Origin: Priestia taiwanensis
GTDB lineage: Bacteria; Bacillota; Bacilli; Bacillales; Bacillaceae_G
Direction of reading: 5' to 3'
DNA length: 64,000 nt
NCBI RefSeq assembly: GCF_014638355.1
Contig: NZ_BMFK01000003.1
Coordinates: 157,288-221,287 of the forward strand
Below are positions 27,661 to 35,991 of this stretch, piece after piece (the first letter of the stretch is position 1; each line of letters opens with the position of its first letter). The notes below the pieces were generated by a model, which saw nothing but the letters and a program-made list of their open reading frames with translations, had not been told where the DNA came from and did not search any database. A program made the translations under genes and the position numbers.

Positions 27661-27888
27661 AATAATTCCACCTCCGTGATATTTCGTGCCTTGACAATAC
27701 ACTGATAATACCAAACTTTCTTCTATTGTAGCAACATTTCTTCTTATATTTCACATACTTTCCTGTCGATTGTCCTACGTTCCCTTGAAAAGGTTCCATT
27801 CTTCCTATTCCCCTCCTAAAAATCAAATTATTTCTAATTTTACAAACAATTCTATATACTAGCAAAAAGCACAAAGGGGGACCTCAAC

Positions 27889-28677
27889 ATGATTCGTACA
27901 TTAGTCGAAGCAGACAATGAAGTAGTATTCGCTTATTTAACACAAAATCCAGCGCTTAACCTCTTTATCATCGGAGATATTGAAGCATTCGGATATGAAC
28001 AAGCCTTTCAAGAGTTATGGGGAGAGTTTACGGAAGATGGTTTGGTGAAGGCGGTGTTGCTTCGCTATCATAATACGTTCATTATTTCAGCAGAAGGGAT
28101 CTGTGATGCAGAAGGATTTGCGTCTATTATTCGTTCGTATGAATTTGACGGATTTTCTGGTAGCGAAGATGCGGTCGCTCAGTTGGAATTACTTTTACCA
28201 CTTGAAGGATTTCGGAAGACGGATTCGTATTTCGCTGAGTGTACAACAGCAGAACATGCGACACTTTCAACAAATACAGAAGAAGTACAGATGGCTACGT
28301 TAGAAGATGTTGATCGTATAATCGAAGTACGTAAGTCTATTAAGGAGTTCAACATCGCATCCGATGCGCGCGGGATGCTACAACAATCAATAGAAACAAA
28401 GACCGGCCGTACGTACTATATCGAACAGAACGGTAAGATGATTTCCCTTGCATCCACAACGGCGGAGAATTCGTTATCTGGCATGATAGTTGGTGTTGCG
28501 ACGGTAGAAGAAGCTCGACAAAAAGGATACGTCACACACCTTCTCGAACATATTATTCGCGACTTAATCGCTGAGAAGAAAACATTATGCTTGTTTTACA
28601 ACAACCCAAGCGCAGGACGGATTTATAAGCGGCTGGGTTTCGAAGACATTGGGCATTGGAGAATGTACCGTAAGTAG
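27889..28677 (+). CDS. GNAT family N-acetyltransferase
   Basis: 262-aa protein with the acetyl-CoA-binding GNAT fold in the C-terminal half: VGVATVEEARQKGYVTHLLEHI (motif A, Q/R-x-x-G-x-V) and FYNNPSAGRIYKRLGFEDIG (motif B). The N-terminal half is a second, degenerate GNAT-like region. Substrate unknown. AAGGGGG precedes the start. Divergent from gatCAB and probably co-transcribed with the next gene (17 nt gap). Confidence 0.88.
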   Translation: MIRTLVEADNEVVFAYLTQNPALNLFIIGDIEAFGYEQAFQELWGEFTEDGLVKAVLLRYHNTFIISAEGICDAEGFASIIRSYEFDGFSGSEDAVAQLELLLPLEGFRKTDSYFAECTTAEHATLSTNTEEVQMATLEDVDRIIEVRKSIKEFNIASDARGMLQQSIETKTGRTYYIEQNGKMISLASTTAENSLSGMIVGVATVEEARQKGYVTHLLEHIIRDLIAEKKTLCLFYNNPSAGRIYKRLGFEDIGHWRMYRK

Positions 28678-28694
28678 AAAAGGAGTGATACGCC

Positions 28695-29237
28695 ATTCGA
28701 ATCGAAACAGAACGATTAGTTGTTCGTCTTAGGGAAGAAGATGCTTACGAGGCTTGGCTACAAGGATTTGTAGAGAGACTTCCTTCCCAGCACAAGTATG
28801 ACAAAGGAAACATCGATATGAGTGAATGTACGAAAGAGTGGTTTTCGACGTTAGTAGCAAACTATAAAAAGTTAGTGGTCGAGGATAAAGCATACCTCTT
28901 CGATATTTTCCGAAAAGAAGACGGAGCACATCTTGGATCCATCGATTTCTCTACGTTAGCAAGAGACTACTTTCAATGGGCGCGTATCGGCTATACAATC
29001 CACAATCAACATTGGCGCCAAGGATATGCGAAAGAAGCGGTAGAGGCGGCACTTGAACTTGCCTTTAACGAGCTTACATTCCACCGTATCGAAGCGCACA
29101 TTAGCTTTGATAACGAAGCTTCCATTCACCTCGCAAAAAGTGTTGGCATGGAGTTTGAATGTATTCGAAAAGGATTCCTTTTGGAAAATGAGGATTGGAT
29201 AGATACACTTATTTATTATATAAACGCACCGGAATAA
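28695..29237 (+). CDS. RimJ/RimL-type GNAT acetyltransferase with ATT start
   Basis: 180-aa acetyltransferase. The frame opens with ATT CGA ATC GAA ACA, giving (M)RIETERLVVRL, the normal N-terminus of the RimJ/RimL family, 9 nt after AGGAG at 28681-28685. The first ATG in frame is only at 28818, after 41 conserved codons, so ATT at 28695 is the likely start. The C-terminal half has the acetyl-CoA motif HWRQGYAKEAVEAAL and the RIEAHISFDNEASIHLAKSVGME motif. Non-AUG starts of this type are rare and weak. Alternatively an ATG was recently lost and the gene is poorly expressed. Confidence 0.82.
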   Translation: MRIETERLVVRLREEDAYEAWLQGFVERLPSQHKYDKGNIDMSECTKEWFSTLVANYKKLVVEDKAYLFDIFRKEDGAHLGSIDFSTLARDYFQWARIGYTIHNQHWRQGYAKEAVEAALELAFNELTFHRIEAHISFDNEASIHLAKSVGMEFECIRKGFLLENEDWIDTLIYYINAPE

Positions 29238-29240
29238 AAA

Positions 29241-29281
29241 AGAGGTTGCCACGCTAGTAATAAATGAGCACGGCAACTCTT
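29241..29281 (+). terminator. Terminator of the acetyltransferase pair
   Basis: Stem AGAGgTTGCC/GGCAACTCT followed by TTTT on the plus strand, right after the stop. Confidence 0.75.
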
Positions 29282-29419
29282 TTACGTTGACTTATTTTAT
29301 CTAATAAATATACCGCCTATTCTCGTCTATAAGTGGACACTCTTACTACTAGGACAAACTCGCCTCCACTTTCTCGAATAGAAGAAACGAGTCCTCGTAC
29401 ATCCGTCTTTACATCCTCC

Positions 29420-29707
29420 TTATGCACCAACCTTCGCACACAGCGTATATTCACTCATTGGATCTGCATGTGGACCTTCTGGATTCAATATGCCGTCCTC
29501 GTGAATAATGTAAGATGTAGAATTAACATGGTTACTAGCTACATAAGCGTATGATGACTGTTGTCCACCTATCCACATCCCATATCCGGCGAATAGGATT
29601 GCTGTCCCTGAAATGCACATATAAACTTTATTTGGAGTTACTTTTTTATTCGTTAAGTTATGACACCCATAAGAGGATTTTATGAATATGGATTTGCTGG
29701 TTATCAC
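29420..29707 (-). CDS. Small single-span membrane protein, start uncertain
   Basis: The frame contains TNKKVTPNKVYMC, a hydrophobic segment (ISGTAILFAGYGMWIGG) and a polar outside domain ending in EYTLCAKVGA. I do not know the family. The annotated extent uses a GTG at 29707 without a ribosome binding site. The natural start may have been at 29654-29656, where TTA now stands before ACG AAT AAA AAA, so the gene may have lost its initiation codon. Confidence 0.45.
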   Translation of the reverse strand: MITSKSIFIKSSYGCHNLTNKKVTPNKVYMCISGTAILFAGYGMWIGGQQSSYAYVASNHVNSTSYIIHEDGILNPEGPHADPMSEYTLCAKVGA

Positions 29708-29915
29708 TTATTTTCACAGGAAATGGCTAGTGTTCGTTTGTTTTGTAGAAATTAGCTAACCAATTCTTCTTGAATCTCTTCAAACGTATCTCCATAATTT
29801 TCAGCTATATTACAAAGTGTACTTTTTGACATAACGTATCATTTTTTAATTAACCCGGTTTAATTGTGGGATATACAAGGATACCCTTTTATAAAATTAT
29901 GCATACTGGAGACAA

Positions 29916-29965
29916 AAAAAGGACAAACCCTAAACTATCAAAAGAGTTTAGGGTTTGTCCTTTTT
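29916..29965. terminator. Strong bidirectional terminator
   Basis: Perfect 21-bp inverted repeat (AAAAAGGACAAACCC and TAAACT, then its complement) with an 8-nt loop. T-runs exist on both strands. It ends the vanZ-side operon on the minus strand. Confidence 0.85.
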
Positions 29966-30011
29966 GGTAACTTCAGATAATTCCTTATTATGTTACCTAT
30001 TGTTGTATAGA

Positions 30012-30608
30012 TTATCCATTATAATAATTATTCTTTTTGTTAAAAATGGTTGGAATGTTTTCTTTTTCTAAGTGTGGTGCTAAATATTTTATTATTATCC
30101 AACCAAGTAATCCTCCAGGAATATTTAAAATAATATCATCAATGTCAAATATTTTATTAGGATATTGAGTTAAAAAATTAATCATTAGTTGAATTGTTTC
30201 AATAGATACTGTTATTATCGTTATTTTTAAAAATACATATTTAAATGAAATTGCTTTTTTATCTAATAATCCCAAATATACTCCTAAAGGGAATAATAAA
30301 ACAGCATTCCCGATAATCTGAACGAAATTTCCTGTTTCTTGAATAGTTTCTGTAATTGTTGCCAAGGGAATTAATTGATAATAAGGGAATGTACTTACTA
30401 TTTCTTTCTCGAATTCGTCTGGGAACATAGTTAAAGGTAAAAATACATATTTTATTAGAAAAATTCCATATAGGATACATGAATATTTATAGACTATTGT
30501 AAAAAAGGAGTTTTTTTTCTTTTTTACATATTCATATATACATAGAATAATAGAAAATATAAAGAACAATAACACAATTGTAAAATTGTGAAAATCTATT
30601 ATTATCAT
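30012..30608 (-). CDS. VanZ-family membrane protein
   Basis: 198-aa protein with about five hydrophobic helices and the VanZ signatures IGNAVLLFPLGVYLG and IDDIILNIPGGLLGW. VanZ proteins are linked to low-level glycopeptide resistance in enterococci, but most bacterial members have unknown roles. ATG at 30608 is preceded by AGGTGA; a GTG four codons upstream is less likely. It follows two small secreted proteins on the same strand and probably forms an operon with them. Confidence 0.85.
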   Translation of the reverse strand: MIIIDFHNFTIVLLFFIFSIILCIYEYVKKKKNSFFTIVYKYSCILYGIFLIKYVFLPLTMFPDEFEKEIVSTFPYYQLIPLATITETIQETGNFVQIIGNAVLLFPLGVYLGLLDKKAISFKYVFLKITIITVSIETIQLMINFLTQYPNKIFDIDDIILNIPGGLLGWIIIKYLAPHLEKENIPTIFNKKNNYYNG

Positions 30609-30634
30609 TTTTTTAGTCACCTAAATCTTATTTT

Positions 30635-31030
30635 TTATTTTAAAACACCATAAACTGAAATTGAAACTTTACCAACCATTCTTTTGTTTGTATCATTACG
30701 AAGACGAACTTTATATTCTCCTGTTTCAGGTGCAATTAAACTTTTTGCAGTGTCTGGCTTAAATGCATCATTCCATGTTTTATCTACAGGTGAATAACCA
30801 GTAAATGTTTTTTTGAATAAATGAAGATAAATTTTAGATCCTGCTGGTGCTTTGGTAAGTGATTTATTTGGCACAGTGTCAACTTGTACTACATCATTTT
30901 TATTAGCTTTGAAAGAAGCTGTTTGTACTATTTCGAGCATATCATAAGTCGAAGTGTAATAAAATGCCATAGCTGTATTAGGAATAAGTAAAATTCCTAA
31001 CATTAGAAAACTTAATAATTTTTTTTTCAT
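30635..31030 (-). CDS. Secreted small protein, paralogue A
   Basis: 131 aa with a cleavable signal peptide (MKKKLLSFLMLGILLIPNTAMA, predicted cleavage after AMA). The mature part is strand-rich with Gly-turns (APAGSKIYLHL, APETGEYKVRLRNDTNKRMVGKVSI), suggesting a small beta-sandwich. No named family recognised. AGGAG precedes the start. It resembles the neighbour at 31158-31541 along its whole length. Confidence 0.75.
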   Translation of the reverse strand: MKKKLLSFLMLGILLIPNTAMAFYYTSTYDMLEIVQTASFKANKNDVVQVDTVPNKSLTKAPAGSKIYLHLFKKTFTGYSPVDKTWNDAFKPDTAKSLIAPETGEYKVRLRNDTNKRMVGKVSISVYGVLK

Positions 31031-31157
31031 AAAAAACTCTCCTAGATAGGGTCACGTCACCTAAAATGTTAACATTGTAGATTAAGGAAAAAATCTCGTT
31101 AATAAAGCTCTATAACTTTATAAACATATTTGGTGATGTGACCGTTATATTATTTTA

Positions 31158-31541
31158 TTATCCATTTGTTATCTTTATTTTACCAGCCATTCTATAACCA
31201 CTATTATTTTTTAATGTGACTCTATATGTGTCTTTCTCAGGTGCTTTCATTGAACTTGATATATCTTCGTAATAAGCATCATTTGAACTCCTACCTACAA
31301 CTGACCAACCAAATACTTTTTCTTGCTCTAATTCAAATCGAATTTTAGCTCCTGTTGGAGCGTTATTTAGCTTATTATTTGGTGTAGTTTTGATTACTGC
31401 ATATTCTCCTTTATTAAAATTTAATTCGCCCGTTCGTAAGATCTTGTCAAAATCGTAATAAGAACTGTAAGTAAATGCCATGGCTAAATTGGGAATAAGT
31501 AAAATTCCTAAAAGTATAGAACCTAATATTTTCTTCTTCAT
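31158..31541 (-). CDS. Secreted small protein, paralogue B
   Basis: 127 aa with a signal peptide nearly identical in pattern to paralogue A (MKKKILGSILLGILLIPNLAMA). Shared blocks include APTGAKIRFEL, WSVVGRSSNDAYY and APEKDTYRVTLKNNSGYRMAGKIKI. A tandem duplication followed by divergence explains the pair. AGGAGGAAG precedes the start. Probable first gene of the operon B-A-vanZ. Confidence 0.75.
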   Translation of the reverse strand: MKKKILGSILLGILLIPNLAMAFTYSSYYDFDKILRTGELNFNKGEYAVIKTTPNNKLNNAPTGAKIRFELEQEKVFGWSVVGRSSNDAYYEDISSSMKAPEKDTYRVTLKNNSGYRMAGKIKITNG

Positions 31542-31829
31542 ATTTCTTCCTCCTTTTTAATATATTTGTATATTATTATATAAATATGGTAATTTTTCAA
31601 GAAAAATATAATTTTAAATAAATTATGTAAAGGTGAATATTCCTAATTAATAGGAATCGTCATACCAAAAAAATTCTACGTTTAGACATAATTTCATACT
31701 TTGCAGTCTATGATAGTAACTCTGTCATCACCTGTTTTAGATGTATGTCAATGGTGAACGGACAAAAGAGCATCAAGGGTATCATAATTACATTGTTTGT
31801 ATTTATAAAACTAATTTGATACGTGAAAT

Positions 31830-31967
31830 TTATTTGATAATCAAAATAGTTGCTGGTCCATCTACTGATAAATTCCCCACACTTTTCGTTTCAAACGTCG
31901 GTACATCCACACTAGTCACATTCACTTGTAATTTAAGCTGTTCAACCAATTCGTCCTTCTTATCCAT
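31830..31967 (-). CDS. Small 45-aa protein, unknown function
   Basis: 45 codons with AGAGGAGAGG placed 4-10 nt before the ATG. The product begins MDKKDELVEQLKLQ, continues with VNVTSVDVPTFETKSV and ends in GPATILIIK; it looks like a small soluble strand-rich protein, not noise. No family recognised. It is isolated between the secreted-protein operon and a divergent secreted peptide gene. Confidence 0.6.
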   Translation of the reverse strand: MDKKDELVEQLKLQVNVTSVDVPTFETKSVGNLSVDGPATILIIK

Positions 31968-32154
31968 CTTTACCTCTCCTCTCAAGAGAATCTTAATATG
32001 ATTTCACCATTTATACTGATAACTATTCCATCGATTGCAAAAATCTCACTCTCTTCAAATTGTAAAAACTTGTATTATCTTATTGTTATAATTAACTTGT
32101 CCTACTAAGTTAGCTAGTTTAATAGGTAAATTAATAAAAAGAGAGAGGTAGATT

Positions 32155-32394
32155 ATGTTTAAAACAACAATTTCAAAAGCGATTGGAGCACTTGCTTTAT
32201 CAGGAGCTTTACTAACTCCAACAGCGTCAGCTGATGCCGCTACATATGTATGGGTAAGAGATTTACATCCTGATATGTATGATTATTCTTATGACCCTGT
32301 AACTAAAAGAGCGCAAGTTTGGACAGATTCACGAAACTACTTCATCGTGTCATGTGACATTGTAGAATATGGTAAATATATGGTGAAAATTTAA
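32155..32394 (+). CDS. Small secreted protein (79 aa)
   Basis: Signal peptide of about 28 residues ending ASADAA, then a ~50-residue mature part rich in Tyr, Asp and Trp (YVWVRDLHPDMYDYSYD). No family recognised. AGAGAGAGGT precedes the ATG and a terminator follows directly, so it is a single-gene unit. Confidence 0.75.
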   Translation: MFKTTISKAIGALALSGALLTPTASADAATYVWVRDLHPDMYDYSYDPVTKRAQVWTDSRNYFIVSCDIVEYGKYMVKI

Positions 32395-32410
32395 TTAAAC
32401 AATTAATAAG

Positions 32411-32445
32411 AGCGGCGTGGCCTATAATTAGGTTCGTCGCTTTTC
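32411..32445 (+). terminator. Terminator of the small secreted protein gene
   Basis: Imperfect stem AGCGgCGtGGCC/GGttCGtCGCT followed by TTTTC. Confidence 0.6.
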
Positions 32446-32532
32446 TATTTCATATAAAGTAATTGTCTTATTAAGAGATAATAACAGAAACAAGAATTCT
32501 TCCTCTTCACAAGAAACCTAGTGTCTTCTATA

Positions 32533-32570
32533 CAAAAAAGAAAGAGCCACCTAGTGTAAGAGGTGACTCT
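32533..32570 (-). terminator. Terminator facing left, downstream of the 65-aa membrane protein
   Basis: Stem AGAGtCACCT/AGGTGgCTCT with TTTCTTTTTT on the minus strand. The rest of the 32580-32903 gap holds no convincing gene, only short closed frames. Confidence 0.7.
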
Positions 32571-32903
32571 CGTGTTCATCATTTGGCCACTTCCTCAAAA
32601 GCTTACCGAATGGATACACGTACATAAATATAAAGTGAACGATTAGAATTTAAAAATTACAAAGTACAGGAAGAACATATCCGTTAGTAATTAACTTCTC
32701 TTCCATACTAATACAATATCATGCTTTTCCATCCATTTTGCCATTATGCTTTACCAAATCATGTCATGTTACTTATCAAATAGTGCCATGAATTTTATAA
32801 TAGATAAAAAGCTTCTGCCACCTGTCTAATGAGATTTGTCTTTTCTCTATAGTAATGGCGATTAGATGTGCCGATTTCTCCTATAACAGCATCATCATAC
32901 CAA

Positions 32904-33101
32904 TCACGATCGTATCGATACTCCTATACCTTTTAAGAAAAGGTACATCCAAACCGGAACGATAACGAAACCACCCAAAACTATCCATTTATCTAAATGA
33001 GCATTATTTATCCAAAAAATAAACCCTAACAACCTAATACATATCAATATAGTAATCATGCTCATGAAACATATAGATGCAATATATATCTTGTTTCTCA
33101 T
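32904..33101 (-). CDS. Small two-helix membrane protein (65 aa)
   Basis: 65 aa with two hydrophobic segments (about residues 8-31 and 38-60) joined by a short polar loop. AGGAGG lies 5 nt before the ATG, which supports a real gene. No family recognised. Confidence 0.65.
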   Translation of the reverse strand: MRNKIYIASICFMSMITILICIRLLGFIFWINNAHLDKWIVLGGFVIVPVWMYLFLKGIGVSIRS

Positions 33102-33268
33102 TATTCCCTCCTGTTACCAACGCATCGATAATGTTATCAAGCTCTTCTACAACATTTTTTATATATACTACCAGTTATAGCGATTTTATCTAACAACCGA
33201 TACCCTCATCAGTCGGTTTTAAACTTTTATCGCTGATATATACGCGTATGCGTAAAAATTTTTCCAGA

Positions 33269-33333
33269 CAAAAAAATAAGACAAGCGCTCTCGATTTAAC
33301 TAGAACCAAAATGAGAGGTGGCTTTGTCTTATT
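33269..33333 (-). terminator. Terminator of the DUF4310-4312 operon
   Basis: Stem AATAAGACAA/TTGTCTTATT with further pairing inside (GCGCTCTC/GAGAGGTGGC) and a T-run on the minus strand (A7 at 33269-33275 on plus). Confidence 0.8.
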
Positions 33334-33414
33334 GTCTAATACTCTATTGCATAGATACTTTGGAAAACAACTAAAAACGATAGTGAGAGAGTTCCTTCGA
33401 TAGCAGCTAGAAAC

Positions 33415-34071
33415 CTATTTCAACGGAATCGGGAAAATCGCACCGAAAATCATCGCGCCAATAATCGCACCACCAGCAACTGGTTTCTTCCATACATAAA
33501 ATACCGCTGCTCCGATGATTGATCCAATGCCAATCGGGATCGATGCACTACATGCAGAAAGTACGATAAGTGGGCCTAAGAAACGACCTGTTTGATTCCC
33601 CGCTCCCATCATCACATCTGCACCAAATGTAGACTTTACTTGCCCGATTGTAAATTTACGAATCCCGATAATAATATAGCCAATTAGCAACCCTAACACG
33701 GCACCTGTTAGGAGTGCCAGTGGGAACGATTCAATCGGTGCGACAATATCCGCTGCAAGTAATAATGCGGGCACTCCGATGCCTATTCCCGTTTGAATGG
33801 CACCACCAATGTCCAGAATCCCGACGAGTGATCCTTCTAACACACGAGCGAATAAGAAACTTGCGCCAAACGCAGCCGCTGCACCGTACCCGGCTCCTTC
33901 AAGACCCGCTTGCAATAACGCTACAACGGCTACATCATTAAAAGCGCCGATTTTGTACACATAATACATATGCGTTCCTGCAAATACACCGGAGGAAAGC
34001 AACGCCACAAAAATCGGAAATGACCAGTCTGCATACCAAAAGTTTTTCCGTAAATCTACTTGTTGGTCCAT
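33415..34071 (-). CDS. DUF4310 family membrane protein
   Basis: 218-aa Gly/Ala-rich polytopic membrane protein, about six helices, with the short N-terminal tail DLRKNFWYADWSFPIF typical of the family. It always accompanies DUF4311 and DUF4312 proteins in enterobacteria and Firmicutes, next to PRD regulators, and is thought to form part of a transport system; the substrate is unproven. Last gene of the operon here, followed by a terminator. Confidence 0.85.
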   Translation of the reverse strand: MDQQVDLRKNFWYADWSFPIFVALLSSGVFAGTHMYYVYKIGAFNDVAVVALLQAGLEGAGYGAAAAFGASFLFARVLEGSLVGILDIGGAIQTGIGIGVPALLLAADIVAPIESFPLALLTGAVLGLLIGYIIIGIRKFTIGQVKSTFGADVMMGAGNQTGRFLGPLIVLSACSASIPIGIGSIIGAAVFYVWKKPVAGGAIIGAMIFGAIFPIPLK

Positions 34072-34072
34072 C

Positions 34073-34858
34073 CTATTTCACCTCGAGTCCTAACATTTTA
34101 TGAAGATCTTTCAACCACTCTGGCACGTCTAAATGGAAAGCTTTCACTAAATTAATATCAAAACCACGGAAGAATGCACTTAAAACAAATAATAAAATAA
34201 CTGCTGTTAACAATGTTTTCGTGATTTTGTTCCAACCACCGTCATCGACACCTTTTCCAATTAAAATACCAAGCACAATACCTGGTACTGCATTACCCAT
34301 GACAAGGTGCGCTACTCCGCCGAAAATCGTTCCCCACATGCCTGCACGTTTTCCTGCATCAAGTGCCGCTAGCCAGAAAATGATTGGCATGATTGGATTA
34401 ATTAATAAGTTCGCCGCTGGCACTAACACTTTTACTGCGGTAGCTTGGAGAGAGGCTGGAATAGCGGATGCGGTTGAGTTCAAAAACGTAACAACAATTA
34501 CTCCGACAATAGCACCTGATATCGCCATCTTCTTCGGATTATGAAGCGTGTCTTCTGGCCGTCTCCCTTTTCGTATTAACATAGCCGCTGCCCAGTTTGG
34601 GATAACTCGGTGATCAACATCTTGCGTCAACGCCCCTGCTCCGACAGCTGATGCCCATGAGTTAAAGAAGAACCCTAGTCCGAATGAGAAATGAGACGCC
34701 GCATCACCAGCACACGCATTTAATTCTCCTAACGTACGAAATGCACCCATTCCTTGTACACTCGGTGCTTTGAACATCCGAGCGGCTCCTGCACCGACAC
34801 TTGCGCCGACTAGTGCCCCAATCACAATCGATTTCATTATAATAATGAAAACTTCCAT
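34073..34858 (-). CDS. DUF4311 family membrane protein
   Basis: 261-aa polytopic protein rich in Gly and Ala (GALVGASVGAGAARMFKAPSVQGMG at the N-terminus). It likely forms a membrane complex with the adjacent DUF4310 protein, whose start lies one base after its stop. Function unknown; a permease role is inferred from topology and the PTS-like regulator of the operon. Confidence 0.85.
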   Translation of the reverse strand: MEVFIIIMKSIVIGALVGASVGAGAARMFKAPSVQGMGAFRTLGELNACAGDAASHFSFGLGFFFNSWASAVGAGALTQDVDHRVIPNWAAAMLIRKGRRPEDTLHNPKKMAISGAIVGVIVVTFLNSTASAIPASLQATAVKVLVPAANLLINPIMPIIFWLAALDAGKRAGMWGTIFGGVAHLVMGNAVPGIVLGILIGKGVDDGGWNKITKTLLTAVILLFVLSAFFRGFDINLVKAFHLDVPEWLKDLHKMLGLEVK

Positions 34859-34873
34859 CGCTACATCTCCTCT

Positions 34874-35224
34874 CTATTTTTCTATTTGATTACTGCGGAA
34901 GTTGTGGAGAATAGAGGCATTTGATTGCATGTTCTTTTGAAAGTGGATATCGTCTACTTTTAACAAAACAAGACTTACTTCCACATCTAGCACGACGTGA
35001 AAATTACTTCGCTTCCTAGGGAGGAAGAAGAAGAGAAAGCGCTCCGTATACTCCATTTCTTTCGCTTCGACTACATCTATATCTAGTGGCTCGATACGGA
35101 TAACCATACCTTTTTGCATCGACATCACTTTCTTCTGGATTCTTCCTAACGCATTGCCGATAGCTTGTTCTTTCGTCTTCCCTGTCCCTTCAATCCGAAC
35201 CGTTTGAGTAGTCATCTCCTTCAT
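34874..35224 (-). CDS. DUF4312 family protein
   Basis: 116-aa soluble protein with the family pattern VRIEGTGKTKEQAIGNALGRIQKKVM, then RIEPLDIDVVEAKEMEYTERFLFFFLPRKR. It belongs to the conserved DUF4310/4311/4312/SFCGS set. Biochemical role unknown. It lies four bases after the SFCGS gene. Confidence 0.85.
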   Translation of the reverse strand: MKEMTTQTVRIEGTGKTKEQAIGNALGRIQKKVMSMQKGMVIRIEPLDIDVVEAKEMEYTERFLFFFLPRKRSNFHVVLDVEVSLVLLKVDDIHFQKNMQSNASILHNFRSNQIEK

Positions 35225-35228
35225 CTGC

Positions 35229-35588
35229 TTATCCTCTAACTTTCATAAATTCTTCCGTTAGGCGTCTTCCTAATTCCTCCACATCCATGAAACCAAATCC
35301 TAAGACGAGCTTGCCGTTACGAAGCGCCGTAACTCCTTCGTCAACCGAACGCATGCCGTATTCTGCTGGGTACCCGTATTTAGACTGTGCCGTAATCGCT
35401 CCTGCACCGCCACTACCACAGAACGAAATACCGAAATCAGCATTTGCAGCTTTCATCTCGTCACCTAAGCGCATATCTGCACCAAATCCAGCAACGACAA
35501 TTGCTTTGCCACCTGCTGCTTCTACTCCTTTCGCCACATTTTGCCCTTTCCCTAAACGATCCCCAATTACAACCACTACTTGACTCAT
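35229..35588 (-). CDS. SFCGS family glycine-rich protein
   Basis: 119-aa protein named for its motif ISFCGSGGAGAIT near residue 55, with an N-terminal VVVVIGDRLGKGQNVAKG. The fold and the reactive-looking Cys recall PTS IIB-like or nucleotide-binding proteins, but this is inference. ATG at 35588 has AGGGGG at 8 nt; the longer upstream frame overlaps the PRD gene and is not conserved. Confidence 0.85.
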   Translation of the reverse strand: MSQVVVVIGDRLGKGQNVAKGVEAAGGKAIVVAGFGADMRLGDEMKAANADFGISFCGSGGAGAITAQSKYGYPAEYGMRSVDEGVTALRNGKLVLGFGFMDVEELGRRLTEEFMKVRG

Positions 35589-35589
35589 C

Positions 35590-35946
35590 TTAATTTCCCC
35601 CTTCATTTGTTCGTTTCGCTGATTCGAAATGAATCGATAATAAATACTTTTCATCCTCTTGTAAGCAAGGTAATAAATGACAAACAGATTCTGCTAGATT
35701 AATAGAATGCCTCGATACTTCATCAAACATTGCTTTATCGATTGTCGGGATTCTTCCACCATGAACCGAACGATGAACCATGAAAGATATGTGTGACACA
35801 AGGGAAATCCATTGCGTTTCTGTCATAGGAATACACTCTTTTTTCAACATATGTTGTACGAATAAAAGTACGTGTGTACACGTCGGAACGTCTCCGCTTC
35901 GTTCTATTAATTCCGTGATTTTCGCTTCTACCTCTGCGGCACTCAT
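35590..35946 (-). CDS. Stand-alone PRD-domain protein
   Basis: 118-aa helical protein with PRD-like histidines (WISLVSHISFMVHRSVHGG). Stand-alone PRD proteins of this type occur in SFCGS/DUF4312 clusters and are presumed to be targets of PTS phosphorylation. It lies one base before the SFCGS start and 45 nt after the regulator. Confidence 0.75.
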   Translation of the reverse strand: MSAAEVEAKITELIERSGDVPTCTHVLLFVQHMLKKECIPMTETQWISLVSHISFMVHRSVHGGRIPTIDKAMFDEVSRHSINLAESVCHLLPCLQEDEKYLLSIHFESAKRTNEGGN

Positions 35947-35991
35947 CGTTTATACACCATCTTTCCCTTCAAAAATGTTATCGCTTTCAAA

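Noticed and set aside
29756..29836. 26-codon minus-strand frame (MSKSTLCNIAENYGD...)
   Set aside because: No ribosome binding site and no recognisable family; possibly a fragment, not supported as a gene.
32700..32800. Short minus-strand frames that look like the tail of a protein (WMEKHDIVLVW)
   Set aside because: Only 17 codons, no start context and stops directly upstream.
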